In this document: one piece after another, positions 28,442-35,088 of the stretch
How positions within the stretch are numbered: position 1 is the stretch's first letter
Layout of the letters: the number at the start of each line of letters is the position of its first letter
Source: an uncultured Pseudomonadota bacterium
GTDB lineage: Bacteria; Myxococcota_A; UBA9160; PR03
Direction: 5' to 3'
Length of the DNA stretch: 35,088 bases
NCBI GenBank assembly: GCA_900696485.1
Contig: CAADGG010000106.1
Coordinates: forward strand, 1-35,088
Translations under genes and position numbers: made by a program
The notes under the pieces: model-generated
Database searches by the model: none
Told to the model about the DNA's origin: nothing
The model's input: the letters and a program-made list of their open reading frames with translations, nothing else

Positions 28442-29413
28442 ATGCGGGGCGATCAGCTTTCGAGACAGTGGAAGCTCATCCAGCGGCTGGCGCGCAGCCG
28501 CTACGGCGTCGGACTCGACGATCTCGCCGAAGAGCTCGAATGCGTCCGGCGCACGGTCTACCGCGACCTCGAAGCGCTGATGCTGGCCGGCTTCCCGGTC
28601 ACGTCCGAGAAGCGCGACGGGCGCGTCTACTACGCGTTCGTCGAGACGTTCCGGCTCGGAGACGTCCCGTTCACGCCGGACGAGATCCTGTCGCTCGCGT
28701 TCGGCGAGGATCTGCTGCGGACGCTCGAAGGCACCGTCTTCCACGACTCGATCCGCTCGGCCCTCGGCAAGATCCGCAGCGCGCTCGGCCCGCAGGTCAG
28801 CGAGTTCCTCGCCCAGCTCGGCGAGTCGTTCCGGGTCCTGCCGGGTCCCCACGAGAACTACGCGGCGATGCGCGACACGATCCGCGTGCTGAACGAGGCG
28901 GTCCTCGAACGGCGGACCGTCCGGATGCGCTATCGGACCGGCGGCAGCACGGGTCGCGAGAAGGCCCGCGATCTCGACCCCTACCGGGTCTGGTATCGCG
29001 CCGGCGCGCTCTACGTGGTCGGCCACGATCATCTTTCCGGCGAGGTCCGCACCTTCGCCGTCGGCCGGATCCGCGCGCTCGCGGCGACCGAGCGGCGTTT
29101 CCGCGTGCCGGAGAGCTTCGATTTCGATGCGCGCGTCGGCGCATCCTTCGGCGTGATCAACGAGCCCCCGATGCGCGTGCGGATCCGCTTCGACCGCCGC
29201 TGGGCCGACTGGGTGGCCGAGCGGACCTGGCACGCGACCCAGACGTTGACCCGCCAGCGCGGCGGGGCGCTCGAGCTCACGATGGACGTGGGCGGCGCCG
29301 CCGAAGTCCGGAGCTGGGTGCTCTCGTTCGGCTCCGGCGCCGAGGTACTGGAGCCCGCCTCCCTGCGCGCCGACGTCCAGCGCGAGCTGACGAGGGCCGC
29401 GGCGCGCTATTGA
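28442..29413 (+). CDS. HTH and WYL-domain transcriptional regulator
   Basis: This 323-residue protein has an N-terminal DeoR/HTH_11-type helix-turn-helix (RQWKLIQRLARSRYGVGLDD, then LECVRRTVYRDLEALMLAGF). A WYL domain occupies about residues 140-230, with RTVRMRYRTGG, then DLDPYRVWYRAGALYVVGHD, which carries the W-Y-R motif, then VRTFAVGRIRAL. A C-terminal WCX-like extension follows. WYL domains bind nucleotides or nucleic acid ligands and control stress, repair or defence genes. Its regulon is not visible. It lies 12 bp after efp and 34 bp before the CBS gene, so co-transcription is likely. Confidence 0.88.
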   Translation: MRGDQLSRQWKLIQRLARSRYGVGLDDLAEELECVRRTVYRDLEALMLAGFPVTSEKRDGRVYYAFVETFRLGDVPFTPDEILSLAFGEDLLRTLEGTVFHDSIRSALGKIRSALGPQVSEFLAQLGESFRVLPGPHENYAAMRDTIRVLNEAVLERRTVRMRYRTGGSTGREKARDLDPYRVWYRAGALYVVGHDHLSGEVRTFAVGRIRALAATERRFRVPESFDFDARVGASFGVINEPPMRVRIRFDRRWADWVAERTWHATQTLTRQRGGALELTMDVGGAAEVRSWVLSFGSGAEVLEPASLRADVQRELTRAAARY

Positions 29414-29447
29414 TTAGCGAGGGGGAGCCAGGGGAAAGGATCCACCC

Positions 29448-29885
29448 ATGAAGAGCATCCGGCATCTGCTCGCTCGCAAGGGAAACGCGGTCCAGACCAT
29501 CGGGCCCGACGCCAGCGTCTTCGAGGCGCTCGAGAGCATGGCGAGACACGACATCGGCGCACTCGTCGTCGTCGACGACGAGGCGGCGGTGATCGGCCTG
29601 CTGTCCGAGCGGGACTACGCCCGCAAGGTGATCCTGTACGGACGGATCTCGCGCGACACCCGGGTACGCGACATCATGACCACCGGCGTGCTGTGCGTGA
29701 CGTCCAAACAGACCGTCGACGCCTGCATGGCGCTCATGACGCGGCATCGGATCCGGCACATCCCGGTGGTGGAGAACGGCCAACTGTCCGGGATCGTCTC
29801 GATCGGTGACGTAGTGTCGGCGATCATCGAGAACCAGCAGTTCACGATCGAGCAGCTCGAGCACTACATCACCGGCAGTCGCTGA
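29448..29885 (+). CDS. Tandem CBS-domain protein
   Basis: This 145-residue protein is a single Bateman module: first CBS motif about residues 15-65 (ALESMARHDIGALVVVDDEA, GLLSERDYARKVIL), second about 75-130 (VRDIMTTGVLCVT, HRIRHIPVVENGQLSGIVSI, GDVVSAIIENQQ). Such stand-alone modules bind AMP, ATP or NAD and act as energy sensors on partner proteins. No effector domain is attached. ATG 29448 follows an AGGGGAAAGGA purine run. A strong hairpin lies 9 bp after its stop. Confidence 0.9.
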   Translation: MKSIRHLLARKGNAVQTIGPDASVFEALESMARHDIGALVVVDDEAAVIGLLSERDYARKVILYGRISRDTRVRDIMTTGVLCVTSKQTVDACMALMTRHRIRHIPVVENGQLSGIVSIGDVVSAIIENQQFTIEQLEHYITGSR

Positions 29886-29893
29886 GACCGTTC

Positions 29894-29923
29894 CCGCCCC
29901 GCTACGCCGGCGCCGCGGGGCGG
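29894..29923. terminator. Candidate bidirectional terminator between CBS and GH65 genes
   Basis: A perfect 9-bp GC stem (CCGCCCCGC at 29894-29902, GCGGGGCGG at 29915-29923) with a 12-nt loop lies between convergent genes, 9 bp after the CBS stop. There is no T-run on the plus strand, so intrinsic termination is uncertain. The rest of the 141-bp gap shows nothing else. Confidence 0.45.
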
Positions 29924-30026
29924 AGCAGCCGCCCGCGGTGCAGGATCGAGCCGGCCCGCCGACGGGACCGGACCGCTCGCCCGAGTTCGAGCCTTCGGAC
30001 GCGAAGCCTGGGGGGGTGGATCGCGC

Positions 30027-32432
30027 TCAGCAGAACGCTCCGCGCGCGCAGCGGCGGCGGACGACGGGTGCACCCGGGGCGAGCTCGATGGCCTCGCCCT
30101 CGTGCCGCAACGTCAGAGCCGGTCCTTCCACCAGCCTGTACGTCACCTCTTCGGGACGCAGATCCACCTCGATGCGACTGCCGCGCCAGGTGAGCGGGAA
30201 GCGCAAGCGCGCCCAGGCGCCCGGCAGGCGCGGATGGAACTCGAGATCGCCATCGTAGTCGCGCATGCCGCCGAAGCCGTAGACCAGCGCCATCCAGACG
30301 CCGCCGGCGGAGGCGATGTGGACGCCGTCCGTGACGTTGCCGCCGAGATCCGCGAGATCGACCAGCACCGCCTCGGCGAAGTACTCCATCGCGCGATCTT
30401 CATAGCCGATCTCGGTGGCCACGATGCTCTGCACGCAGCTCGACAGCGAGGAGTCGCGCGTGGTGAGGGGATCGTAGTAGTCGAAACTGCGGCGCTTCTC
30501 CTCGGTGCTGAAGTCCTGGCCGAGCAGGAACATCGCCATCACCACGTCCGCCTGCTTCAACACCTGGTGCCGGTAGAGCGTGAGCGGGTGGTAGTGCAGC
30601 AGCAGCGGGTAGTCCTCGGCCGGCGTCGCGGCGCAGTCCCAGCGCGGCTTGTCTAGAAAGCTGTCGTCCTGCGGGTGGATGCCGGTCTCTTCGTCCACCG
30701 GCAGGTACATGCGCTCGCTCGCGCGCTCCCACTCGAGAGGTTCCGACTCCTGGAGCCCCGTGCGCTCGACCAGGCGCGCGTAGTCGTCGGGGTGGAAGAG
30801 GCGGATCAGCTTCACGGTGCGCGTCGCGAGGCGCAGGTTCTGGCGCGCCATCATGTTGGTGAAGAAGTTGTTGTCCACGACCGCGGTGTACTCGTCGGGG
30901 CCCGTCACGTTGTAGATGCAGAAGGCGCCGCCCTTGCGGTCGGAGAAGTTCCCGAGCCCGCGCCACATGCGGGCGGTCTCCACCAGTACGTCGACGGCGC
31001 CACGGCGCACGAAGTCCTCGTCCAGCGTCGCGAGCGCGTACTTGCGCATCGCGTACGCGATGTCGGCGTTGATGTGGTAGGCGGCCGTTCCCGCCGCGTA
31101 GTACGCCGAGGCCTCGTCGCCATTGATCGTTCGCCACGGGTAGAGCGCGCCGGCTTCGTGCAGCTCGCGCGCACGGGCGCGGGCCTTGTCGAGGTGCGAC
31201 CAGCGCAAGCGCAGCAGGTTCCCGGCCGCGCGCGGGTCGGTGTAGATCACGTAGGGCAGCACGTAGATCTCGCCGTCCCAGAAGTAGTGCCCCTCGTAAC
31301 CCGGCCCGGTGAGCCCCTTGGCGGGAACGCCGTGTCCCTCGGCGCGCGCCGTCGCCTGGCGCAGATGGAAGAGATTGAAACGGACGGCCTGCTGGAGCTG
31401 CGGATCCCCCTCGATCTCGACGTCGCCGCGCTCCCAGAATTCCTCGAAGTGCGTGCGCTGCTCCTCGAAGAGTCGTGGTGTGCCGAGTTCCCTGTTGCGG
31501 TCGAGCGTGCGCTCGACACGGTTGCAGAGTTCGTCGACCTCGCAGTCGTCGGCGAAGTGGTAGGCAGCCAACTTGGTGAGCTGCACCGGTTGCCCCGGCT
31601 CGACGTCGACGGAGAAGACCACCTCCGCGCGGTTGCCGGTGGTGTGCGTGGATTCCCGCCGAACCCCCTCGGTGACGAGTTCGTGGTCCATGCCGCAGGC
31701 CAGCGTCATCCCGCTGCTGTGGGTGCGGTGACACAGCACGACGCGCCGGCCGTGCGCGCGATGCGCCACCGGCTCGAGCACGCGGCCGTCGAAGCCCTCG
31801 ACCTTGCGCGGATCGGGCTCTGCGCCGTCCAGGTCGAGGTGCCGCGTCAGCATCTCGGACGACAGCGTCAGGTGCGCGGTCTGGTCGAGACAGCGAACGT
31901 CGTAGGTCAGCAGCGCAAGGTGGCGGTGCACCATCGAGACCATGCGCCGCGACACGATGGCGATCTGTTTGCCGGCGAGCGTCTCCCAAAGGATCTCGCG
32001 ATCGAGCGTACCGGTGCGCCAGTCGACACTGCGGCGGAACGAGTGCAGCCGCGCCTTGTGCACTTCGAAGGGCTCGTCATCCACGTAGAGCCGGATGATC
32101 TTCGCGTCGGTGGCGTTGACGATGGTCTGGCCGGTCTTCGCGAAGCCGTAGGCCTTCTCGCCGTAGACGATCGGCCAGGTCTCGTAGAAGCCGTTCAGGA
32201 AGACGCCGGGCGTCGCGATGGGTGTCGCCTCCTCGAAGTCGCCGCGCATGCCGAGGTAGCCGTTGGCGAGTGCAAAGAGGGTTTCGGTCTGGGACAGCAG
32301 CTCCGGCGCGCAGCGAAGTTGGGTCATCCGCCACGGCTCGATCGGGAAGAGATCTTCCGGCGGGCGCACGCGCGGGCGCGGTACGCGGCCGCGAATCTGC
32401 CCGGCGATGCCCCGGTCGCGCGCATCGCTCAC
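30027..32432 (-). CDS. GH65 alpha-glucoside phosphorylase/hydrolase
   Basis: This 801-residue protein has the GH65 plan: N-terminal beta-sandwich (LFALANGYLGMRGDFEEATP, GVFLNGFYETWPIVYGEKAY), (alpha/alpha)6 barrel and a C-terminal beta sheet. In the barrel, KGLTGPGYEGHYFWDGEIYV binds substrate, GPDEYTAVVDNNFFTNMM contains the general-acid Glu (about residue 514), and VLKQADVVMAMFLLG plus DSSLSSCVQSIVA form the phosphate-side signature. Expected activity is phosphorolysis of an alpha-glucobiose (trehalose, maltose or kojibiose) to beta-glucose 1-phosphate. The neighbouring beta-phosphoglucomutase-like gene would turn that into glucose 6-phosphate. The GTG at 32432 overlaps its stop (GTGA). The pair resembles, from memory, mycobacterial Rv3400/Rv3401. 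The exact disaccharide cannot be read. Confidence 0.9.
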   Translation of the reverse strand: MSDARDRGIAGQIRGRVPRPRVRPPEDLFPIEPWRMTQLRCAPELLSQTETLFALANGYLGMRGDFEEATPIATPGVFLNGFYETWPIVYGEKAYGFAKTGQTIVNATDAKIIRLYVDDEPFEVHKARLHSFRRSVDWRTGTLDREILWETLAGKQIAIVSRRMVSMVHRHLALLTYDVRCLDQTAHLTLSSEMLTRHLDLDGAEPDPRKVEGFDGRVLEPVAHRAHGRRVVLCHRTHSSGMTLACGMDHELVTEGVRRESTHTTGNRAEVVFSVDVEPGQPVQLTKLAAYHFADDCEVDELCNRVERTLDRNRELGTPRLFEEQRTHFEEFWERGDVEIEGDPQLQQAVRFNLFHLRQATARAEGHGVPAKGLTGPGYEGHYFWDGEIYVLPYVIYTDPRAAGNLLRLRWSHLDKARARARELHEAGALYPWRTINGDEASAYYAAGTAAYHINADIAYAMRKYALATLDEDFVRRGAVDVLVETARMWRGLGNFSDRKGGAFCIYNVTGPDEYTAVVDNNFFTNMMARQNLRLATRTVKLIRLFHPDDYARLVERTGLQESEPLEWERASERMYLPVDEETGIHPQDDSFLDKPRWDCAATPAEDYPLLLHYHPLTLYRHQVLKQADVVMAMFLLGQDFSTEEKRRSFDYYDPLTTRDSSLSSCVQSIVATEIGYEDRAMEYFAEAVLVDLADLGGNVTDGVHIASAGGVWMALVYGFGGMRDYDGDLEFHPRLPGAWARLRFPLTWRGSRIEVDLRPEEVTYRLVEGPALTLRHEGEAIELAPGAPVVRRRCARGAFC

Positions 32433-33181
32433 GGAAGCAGCTCCGCCAGATCGTGGATCACGACATCCGCGCCGTGGGCAGCGAGCTCCCGCTCGTCCTG
32501 CTGGCGCGCCACGCCCACCACGAGGCCGAAGCCGCCGGCCCGCCCGGCCTGCACGCCGGCGATCGCGTCCTCGACGACGACCGCGCGCGCCGGTGTCACG
32601 CCGAGCTCGCGCGCGGCCTCGAGGAACGAGTCCGGCTGCGGCTTGCCGCGTAGCTTGCGCTGCCGCAGCACGACGCCGTCCACGCGGACCTCGAAGAGAT
32701 CCGCGATCTGCGCGGCGGCGAGCACCGCCGCGCAGTTCGCGCTCGCCGAGACCACGGCGGTCCGCAGCCCGCCCGCGCGTACCGCGTGCACCAGCGCCAC
32801 AGAACCGGGATAGACGTCGACGCCGGCAGTACGGATCGCCTCCGAGACCAGTTCGTTCTTGCGGTTGCCGAGCCCGCACACCGTCTCGCGGTCCGGCGGA
32901 TCTGCGGGGTCGCCCTCCGGCAGTGCGATCTCGCGCGATTTCAAGAAATCGCGAACGCCGTCGTAGCGCGGCTTGCCGTCGACGTAGAGCCGGTAGTCCA
33001 GATCGATGTCGAAGGCGCGGAACGGCTCGCCGGCCGCCGCCGCACGCCGCGCCAGGAACGCGTCGAACATCTGCTGCCAGCTCGCCGCGTGCACACGGGC
33101 GGTGTCCGTGAGCACACCGTCGAGATCGAAGAGCACCGCGTCGAAGTGATCGGTGGTGAGCGGGGGATGCGAAGCGTTCAT
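32429..33181 (-). CDS. pgmB: Beta-phosphoglucomutase-family HAD hydrolase
   Basis: This 250-residue HAD protein has FDAVLFDLDGVLTDTARVHA (nucleophile Asp and second Asp), VVSASANCAAV (motif II), GKPQPDSFLEAARELGV (lysine motif) and VVVEDAIAGVQAGRAGGFGL (acidic motif). The cap includes the long FRAFDIDLDYRLYVDGKPRY segment typical of the GH65-linked subfamily. It probably isomerises beta-glucose 1-phosphate to glucose 6-phosphate, but simple phosphatase activity is possible. ATG 33181 follows AAGGAA. It overlaps the GH65 gene by four bases, so the two are co-translated. Upstream lies a 505-bp spacer. Confidence 0.85.
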   Translation of the reverse strand: MNASHPPLTTDHFDAVLFDLDGVLTDTARVHAASWQQMFDAFLARRAAAAGEPFRAFDIDLDYRLYVDGKPRYDGVRDFLKSREIALPEGDPADPPDRETVCGLGNRKNELVSEAIRTAGVDVYPGSVALVHAVRAGGLRTAVVSASANCAAVLAAAQIADLFEVRVDGVVLRQRKLRGKPQPDSFLEAARELGVTPARAVVVEDAIAGVQAGRAGGFGLVVGVARQQDERELAAHGADVVIHDLAELLP

Positions 33182-33686
33182 GTGGTTCCTTCTAGGTCGG
33201 GCGCACGTGCGGGACAGGGACGACAGGGACCGTTGGCAGCTCTGCACGGCTCGGCGGAAGCGCGCTGCGAGCTTGGTTCTTCGGATCTGCAATGGCGATT
33301 CGCTCAGCCGCGATTCGCTCAGCCGAGTTCGGCGACGCGGAGCTCGCGACGCTCGACGGCCGAACGCTGGGCGGTCCGCGCGAAAGCCAACGTAGCGCGC
33401 GCCTCGCTCGCCCGTTGGCTCGTGGGCCCGTTGGCTCACCCCACGCCGGCGGAGGTTGCCAGAAAGGACCTCGTCGCGCCGCGCATGGCCTCCCTCTCGC
33501 CCGTGCCGATCAGCTCGGCGGCGTCCGCACTCGAACGCGAGGACAGGACCGTCGCCGGGCCCCGAGTTCGGGTTCGTTCGCCGCTTTCCAGAGCTCGCCG
33601 AATCCCTCCGGCGCACCTCTGGCGGCCTGCGAACGAACCCGAGCTCTCGGAGCCCGGCTCGATCCGGCGTGTGGCCACGCCGCCTG
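33182..33686. other. Spacer of about 500 bp without a convincing gene
   Basis: Open frames here are Arg/Ser-rich and unlike any family I know. The spacer contains the imperfect palindrome at 33556-33657 and short direct repeats such as CGATTCGCTCAGCCG twice near 33296-33325. The promoter of the pgmB-GH65 operon must lie at its left part, but I saw no confident hexamers. Confidence 0.6.
33556..33657. repeat. Imperfect palindrome resembling the four-copy family
   Basis: TCGGGTTCGTTCG (33568-33580) pairs exactly with CGAACGAACCCGA (33630-33642). CCAGAG (33588-33593) pairs with CTCTGG (33617-33622), and the flanks CCGGG and CCCGG also pair. The arm order TCGGGTTCGTT, then CG, then CTTTCC echoes copy 3 of the long palindrome family, but the outer GTCAAGAAAGG block is absent. 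It may be a diverged member or an independent terminator for the PepSY gene that ends at 33687. Confidence 0.65.
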
Positions 33687-33980
33687 CTAGTCGCGCTTCT
33701 CGTGCACGATCTCGAGCGTCTGCATGTCGAGCTCGAGATCGACCGGGTGCCCATCGGGGTGGACGGCGTCCACCTCGAAGCGCCCGTCGTCGACCTCGAT
33801 GTCCCGGACGTAGCGATAGCCCTTCGCCTCGAGCGACTGCTCGATGCGCTCGACCTCCTCGGGGGTCGCGTCGCGGTCGTCGTCGGCGAAGGCGGCCGGG
33901 GCGCCGAGGCCCAGCAGGGCGACGCCGAAGGCCGGGGCGGCGCAAGGGCGCAGGACTCGAAGCATTCGGTTGCGGATCAT
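33687..33980 (-). CDS. Exported PepSY-domain protein (A)
   Basis: This 97-residue protein has a signal peptide (about residues 1-33, ending PAAFA) and one PepSY-like unit: TPEEVERIEQSLEAKGYRYV, then RDIEVDDGRFEVDAVHPDGH, then VDLELDMQTLEIVHEKRD. The unit shows the family pattern of a helix followed by strands with an acidic end. PepSY domains are thought to inhibit proteases or sense envelope conditions. ATG 33980 follows a GAGGAGG site. It diverges from a second PepSY gene and a response regulator. Confidence 0.85.
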   Translation of the reverse strand: MIRNRMLRVLRPCAAPAFGVALLGLGAPAAFADDDRDATPEEVERIEQSLEAKGYRYVRDIEVDDGRFEVDAVHPDGHPVDLELDMQTLEIVHEKRD

Positions 33981-34100
33981 GGATTTCCTCCTCGATGCGG
34001 GCAGCATGCCCGACCTCGTGATCCTCGCGCACCCGGCCGTCGCCCCTCTGAACGAGTCGTTCATGGAAGGTTCAGGAATCGGCGCCTAGGCTTTCTCCTC
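33981..34100. promoter_or_regulatory. Divergent 120-bp control region between two PepSY genes
   Basis: The spacer separates PepSY A (minus) from PepSY B (plus). TAGGCT at 34087-34092 is a -10-like hexamer ending eight bases before GTG 34101, implying a leaderless or near-leaderless transcript. A response regulator encoded in the same operon is a plausible controller of both directions. Confidence 0.4.
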
Positions 34101-34439
34101 GTGACTCCGCAGCACTTCGCGTTCGCCGCGGCCCTGCTGGCGGCGCTCTGCCTGGGCCCCGCGGCGCTCGGCGAGCGCGACGCCGACGACGCCGCCCGCG
34201 CCCGCGCCGGCGTTCAGGAGGGCCGCTACGTCCCGCTGTCCTCGATCCTCGACTGGCTGGAGGCGCGCTACCACGGCCACGCGATCGAGGTCGAACTCGA
34301 GACCGACGACGGCGAGCCGCCGACCTACGAGGTCGAGTGGCTGACGCCGCGGGGCCGCGTCGTCGAGTTCGAGTTCGACGCGCGCACTGGAGAGCTGCTG
34401 GAGCGCGAGGGTCGCGGGCTCGAGGACGCCGTGAAGTGA
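34101..34439 (+). CDS. Exported PepSY-domain protein (B)
   Basis: This 112-residue protein starts VTPQHFAFAAALLAALCLG with a signal peptide cleaved near ALG. The mature part reads GRYVPLSSILDWLEARYHGH, then AIEVELETDDGEPPTYEVEW, then LTPRGRVVEFEFDARTGELL, a typical PepSY unit ending in an acidic segment. GTG 34101 is not preceded by a ribosome site; see the promoter entry. Its stop overlaps the response-regulator start (GTGA). The arrangement PepSY-regulator(-kinase) is common for envelope two-component systems, where the PepSY protein modulates the sensor. Confidence 0.85.
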   Translation: MTPQHFAFAAALLAALCLGPAALGERDADDAARARAGVQEGRYVPLSSILDWLEARYHGHAIEVELETDDGEPPTYEVEWLTPRGRVVEFEFDARTGELLEREGRGLEDAVK

Positions 34440-35088
34440 GGGTGCTGGTCGTCGAGGACGAGGAAGAGCTGGCGGCGAAACTCGCTCGCGCGCTCGGCGC
34501 GGCCGGCTTCGCCGTCGATCTCGCCCACGACGGAGAGCGTGCCGACTTCCTCGGCCGCAGCGAGCCCTATGACGCCGTCGTACTCGATCTCGGGCTCCCT
34601 CGCCGCGACGGCCTCTCGGTGCTGCGCGACTGGCGCGCCGAGGGAGGCGGTGCGCCCGTGCTGATCCTGACGGCCCGCGGGCGCTGGAGTGAGAAACAGG
34701 CCGGCTTCGAAGCCGGCGCGGACGACTACCTGGTCAAGCCGTTCGAGCTCGGGGAGGCGGTGCTTCGCGTGCAAGCGCTGGTGCGCCGCAGCCGCGGGCA
34801 TGCCGCGCCGGAAATCGCCTGCGGCGCGCTCCGGCTCGACACCCATCGCGGCTCGATCTCCCTCGACGGCGAGCCGGTTTCGCTGACGGCGCAGGAGTAC
34901 CGTCTGGTCGTCTACCTGATGCACCACGCGGAGCGCGTCGTCTCGCGTTCGGAACTCCTCGATCACGTCTACGAGCGCGGCCTCGACCCGGACTCGAACG
35001 TGATCGACGTGCTGATCGGTCGTGTGCGGCGCAAGATCGGCGCCGAGCGGATCGAGACCGTACGCGCCCGCGGGTTCCGGCTGCGGCC
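34436..35088 (+). CDS. OmpR/PhoB-type response regulator (partial, 3' end off the window)
   Basis: About 217 residues are visible. The receiver domain begins VRVLVVEDEEELAAKLARAL. The phosphorylated Asp is Asp51 (YDAVVLDLGLP), with Thr79 (ILTAR) and Lys101 (YLVKPFE) in the expected switch positions. The winged-helix output domain has VSLTAQEYRLVVYLMHHAER, then VVSRSELLDHVYERG, then NVIDVLIGRVRRKIG, which is the OmpR/PhoB DNA-recognition part. Little of the protein is missing. GTG 34436 overlaps the PepSY B stop by four bases. A histidine kinase gene would be expected next, outside the window. Confidence 0.93.
   Translation, partial: MRVLVVEDEEELAAKLARALGAAGFAVDLAHDGERADFLGRSEPYDAVVLDLGLPRRDGLSVLRDWRAEGGGAPVLILTARGRWSEKQAGFEAGADDYLVKPFELGEAVLRVQALVRRSRGHAAPEIACGALRLDTHRGSISLDGEPVSLTAQEYRLVVYLMHHAERVVSRSELLDHVYERGLDPDSNVIDVLIGRVRRKIGAERIETVRARGFRLR

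Noticed and set aside
32433..32879. N-terminal extension of the GH65 frame by about 150 residues
   Set aside because: The extension is Arg/Gly-rich shadow sequence over the HAD gene; GTG 32432 with the GTGA overlap is the sensible start.
33182..33754. Extension of the HAD gene up to 33754
   Set aside because: Upstream residues are Arg/Ser-rich and cross the palindrome; HAD homology begins shortly after ATG 33181 with AAGGAA before it.
1..35088. tRNA, rRNA, riboswitch (including B12 riboswitch) or integron/attachment sites
   Set aside because: No cloverleaf, rRNA core or recognisable cobalamin-riboswitch B12-box was seen in the spacers, including upstream of ecm and ccmH-pduO; reading by eye cannot exclude a diverged one.

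Overview
This is a very GC-rich, densely coded bacterial chromosome segment. I can support 36 protein-coding genes, two of them cut by the window ends. I see no rRNA, tRNA, CRISPR array, phage gene or transposase gene. Gene content (ethylmalonyl-CoA-pathway enzymes, a PduO-type cobalamin adenosyltransferase, an unusual CcmH, PlsC-like acyltransferases paired with atypical SDR proteins, ETF beta/alpha) suggests an uncultured aerobic 'deltaproteobacterial-type' lineage such as Myxococcota or Binatota relatives. That placement is an inference and is weak.

Region 1 (1-4.65 kb) is a carbon-assimilation block. A crotonyl-CoA reductase/carboxylase-like enzyme (minus strand, cut by the left end) diverges from an operon of a two-subunit ATP-dependent CoA ligase of malate thiokinase/SucCD type, a 74-residue one-cluster ferredoxin, and malyl-CoA/beta-methylmalyl-CoA lyase. 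Region 2 (4.7-7.0 kb, minus) holds nadA and an SrkA/YihE-like kinase. Region 3 (7.1-12.6 kb) holds ethylmalonyl-CoA mutase, its MeaB G-protein chaperone, an M42-like peptidase and a 41-residue membrane peptide in one overlapping operon. Facing it are cobalamin adenosyltransferase and ccmH. Together these genes cover the signature steps of the ethylmalonyl-CoA pathway plus supply and protection of its B12 cofactor. The ETF pair at 22.2-24.0 kb could accept electrons from the pathway's acyl-CoA dehydrogenase.

Region 4 (12.9-21.3 kb) is mostly housekeeping: serine acetyltransferase, a RecB-like Fe-S nuclease, glyoxalase II, a 4HBT thioesterase and a DUF1232 protein. It also contains a degenerate phosphatase-fold lipoprotein, an acyltransferase plus atypical SDR pair, and an alpha/beta-hydrolase that lacks its nucleophile serine. 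Region 5 (21.3-29.9 kb) holds an MBL-fold hydrolase and etfBA. After a 0.5-kb repeat-bearing spacer comes a ParA-like ATPase fused by overlaps to a second acyltransferase plus atypical SDR pair, followed by efp, a WYL regulator and a tandem-CBS protein. Region 6 (29.9 kb to the end) holds a GH65 phosphorylase with its beta-phosphoglucomutase-like partner, two divergent PepSY-domain genes and the start of an OmpR-type response regulator.

The most striking non-coding signal is a family of four near-perfect palindromes of 79-99 bp, at 4.7, 7.0, 12.75 and 21.3 kb. Their outer arms are almost identical, while a short inner segment differs between copies yet stays self-complementary within each copy. 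A related but diverged palindrome may lie at 33.6 kb. The best candidates for undescribed biology are this element, the ParA-acyltransferase-SDR module with its upstream 15-bp repeat arrays, and the ferredoxin embedded between the malate-CoA ligase and malyl-CoA lyase genes.
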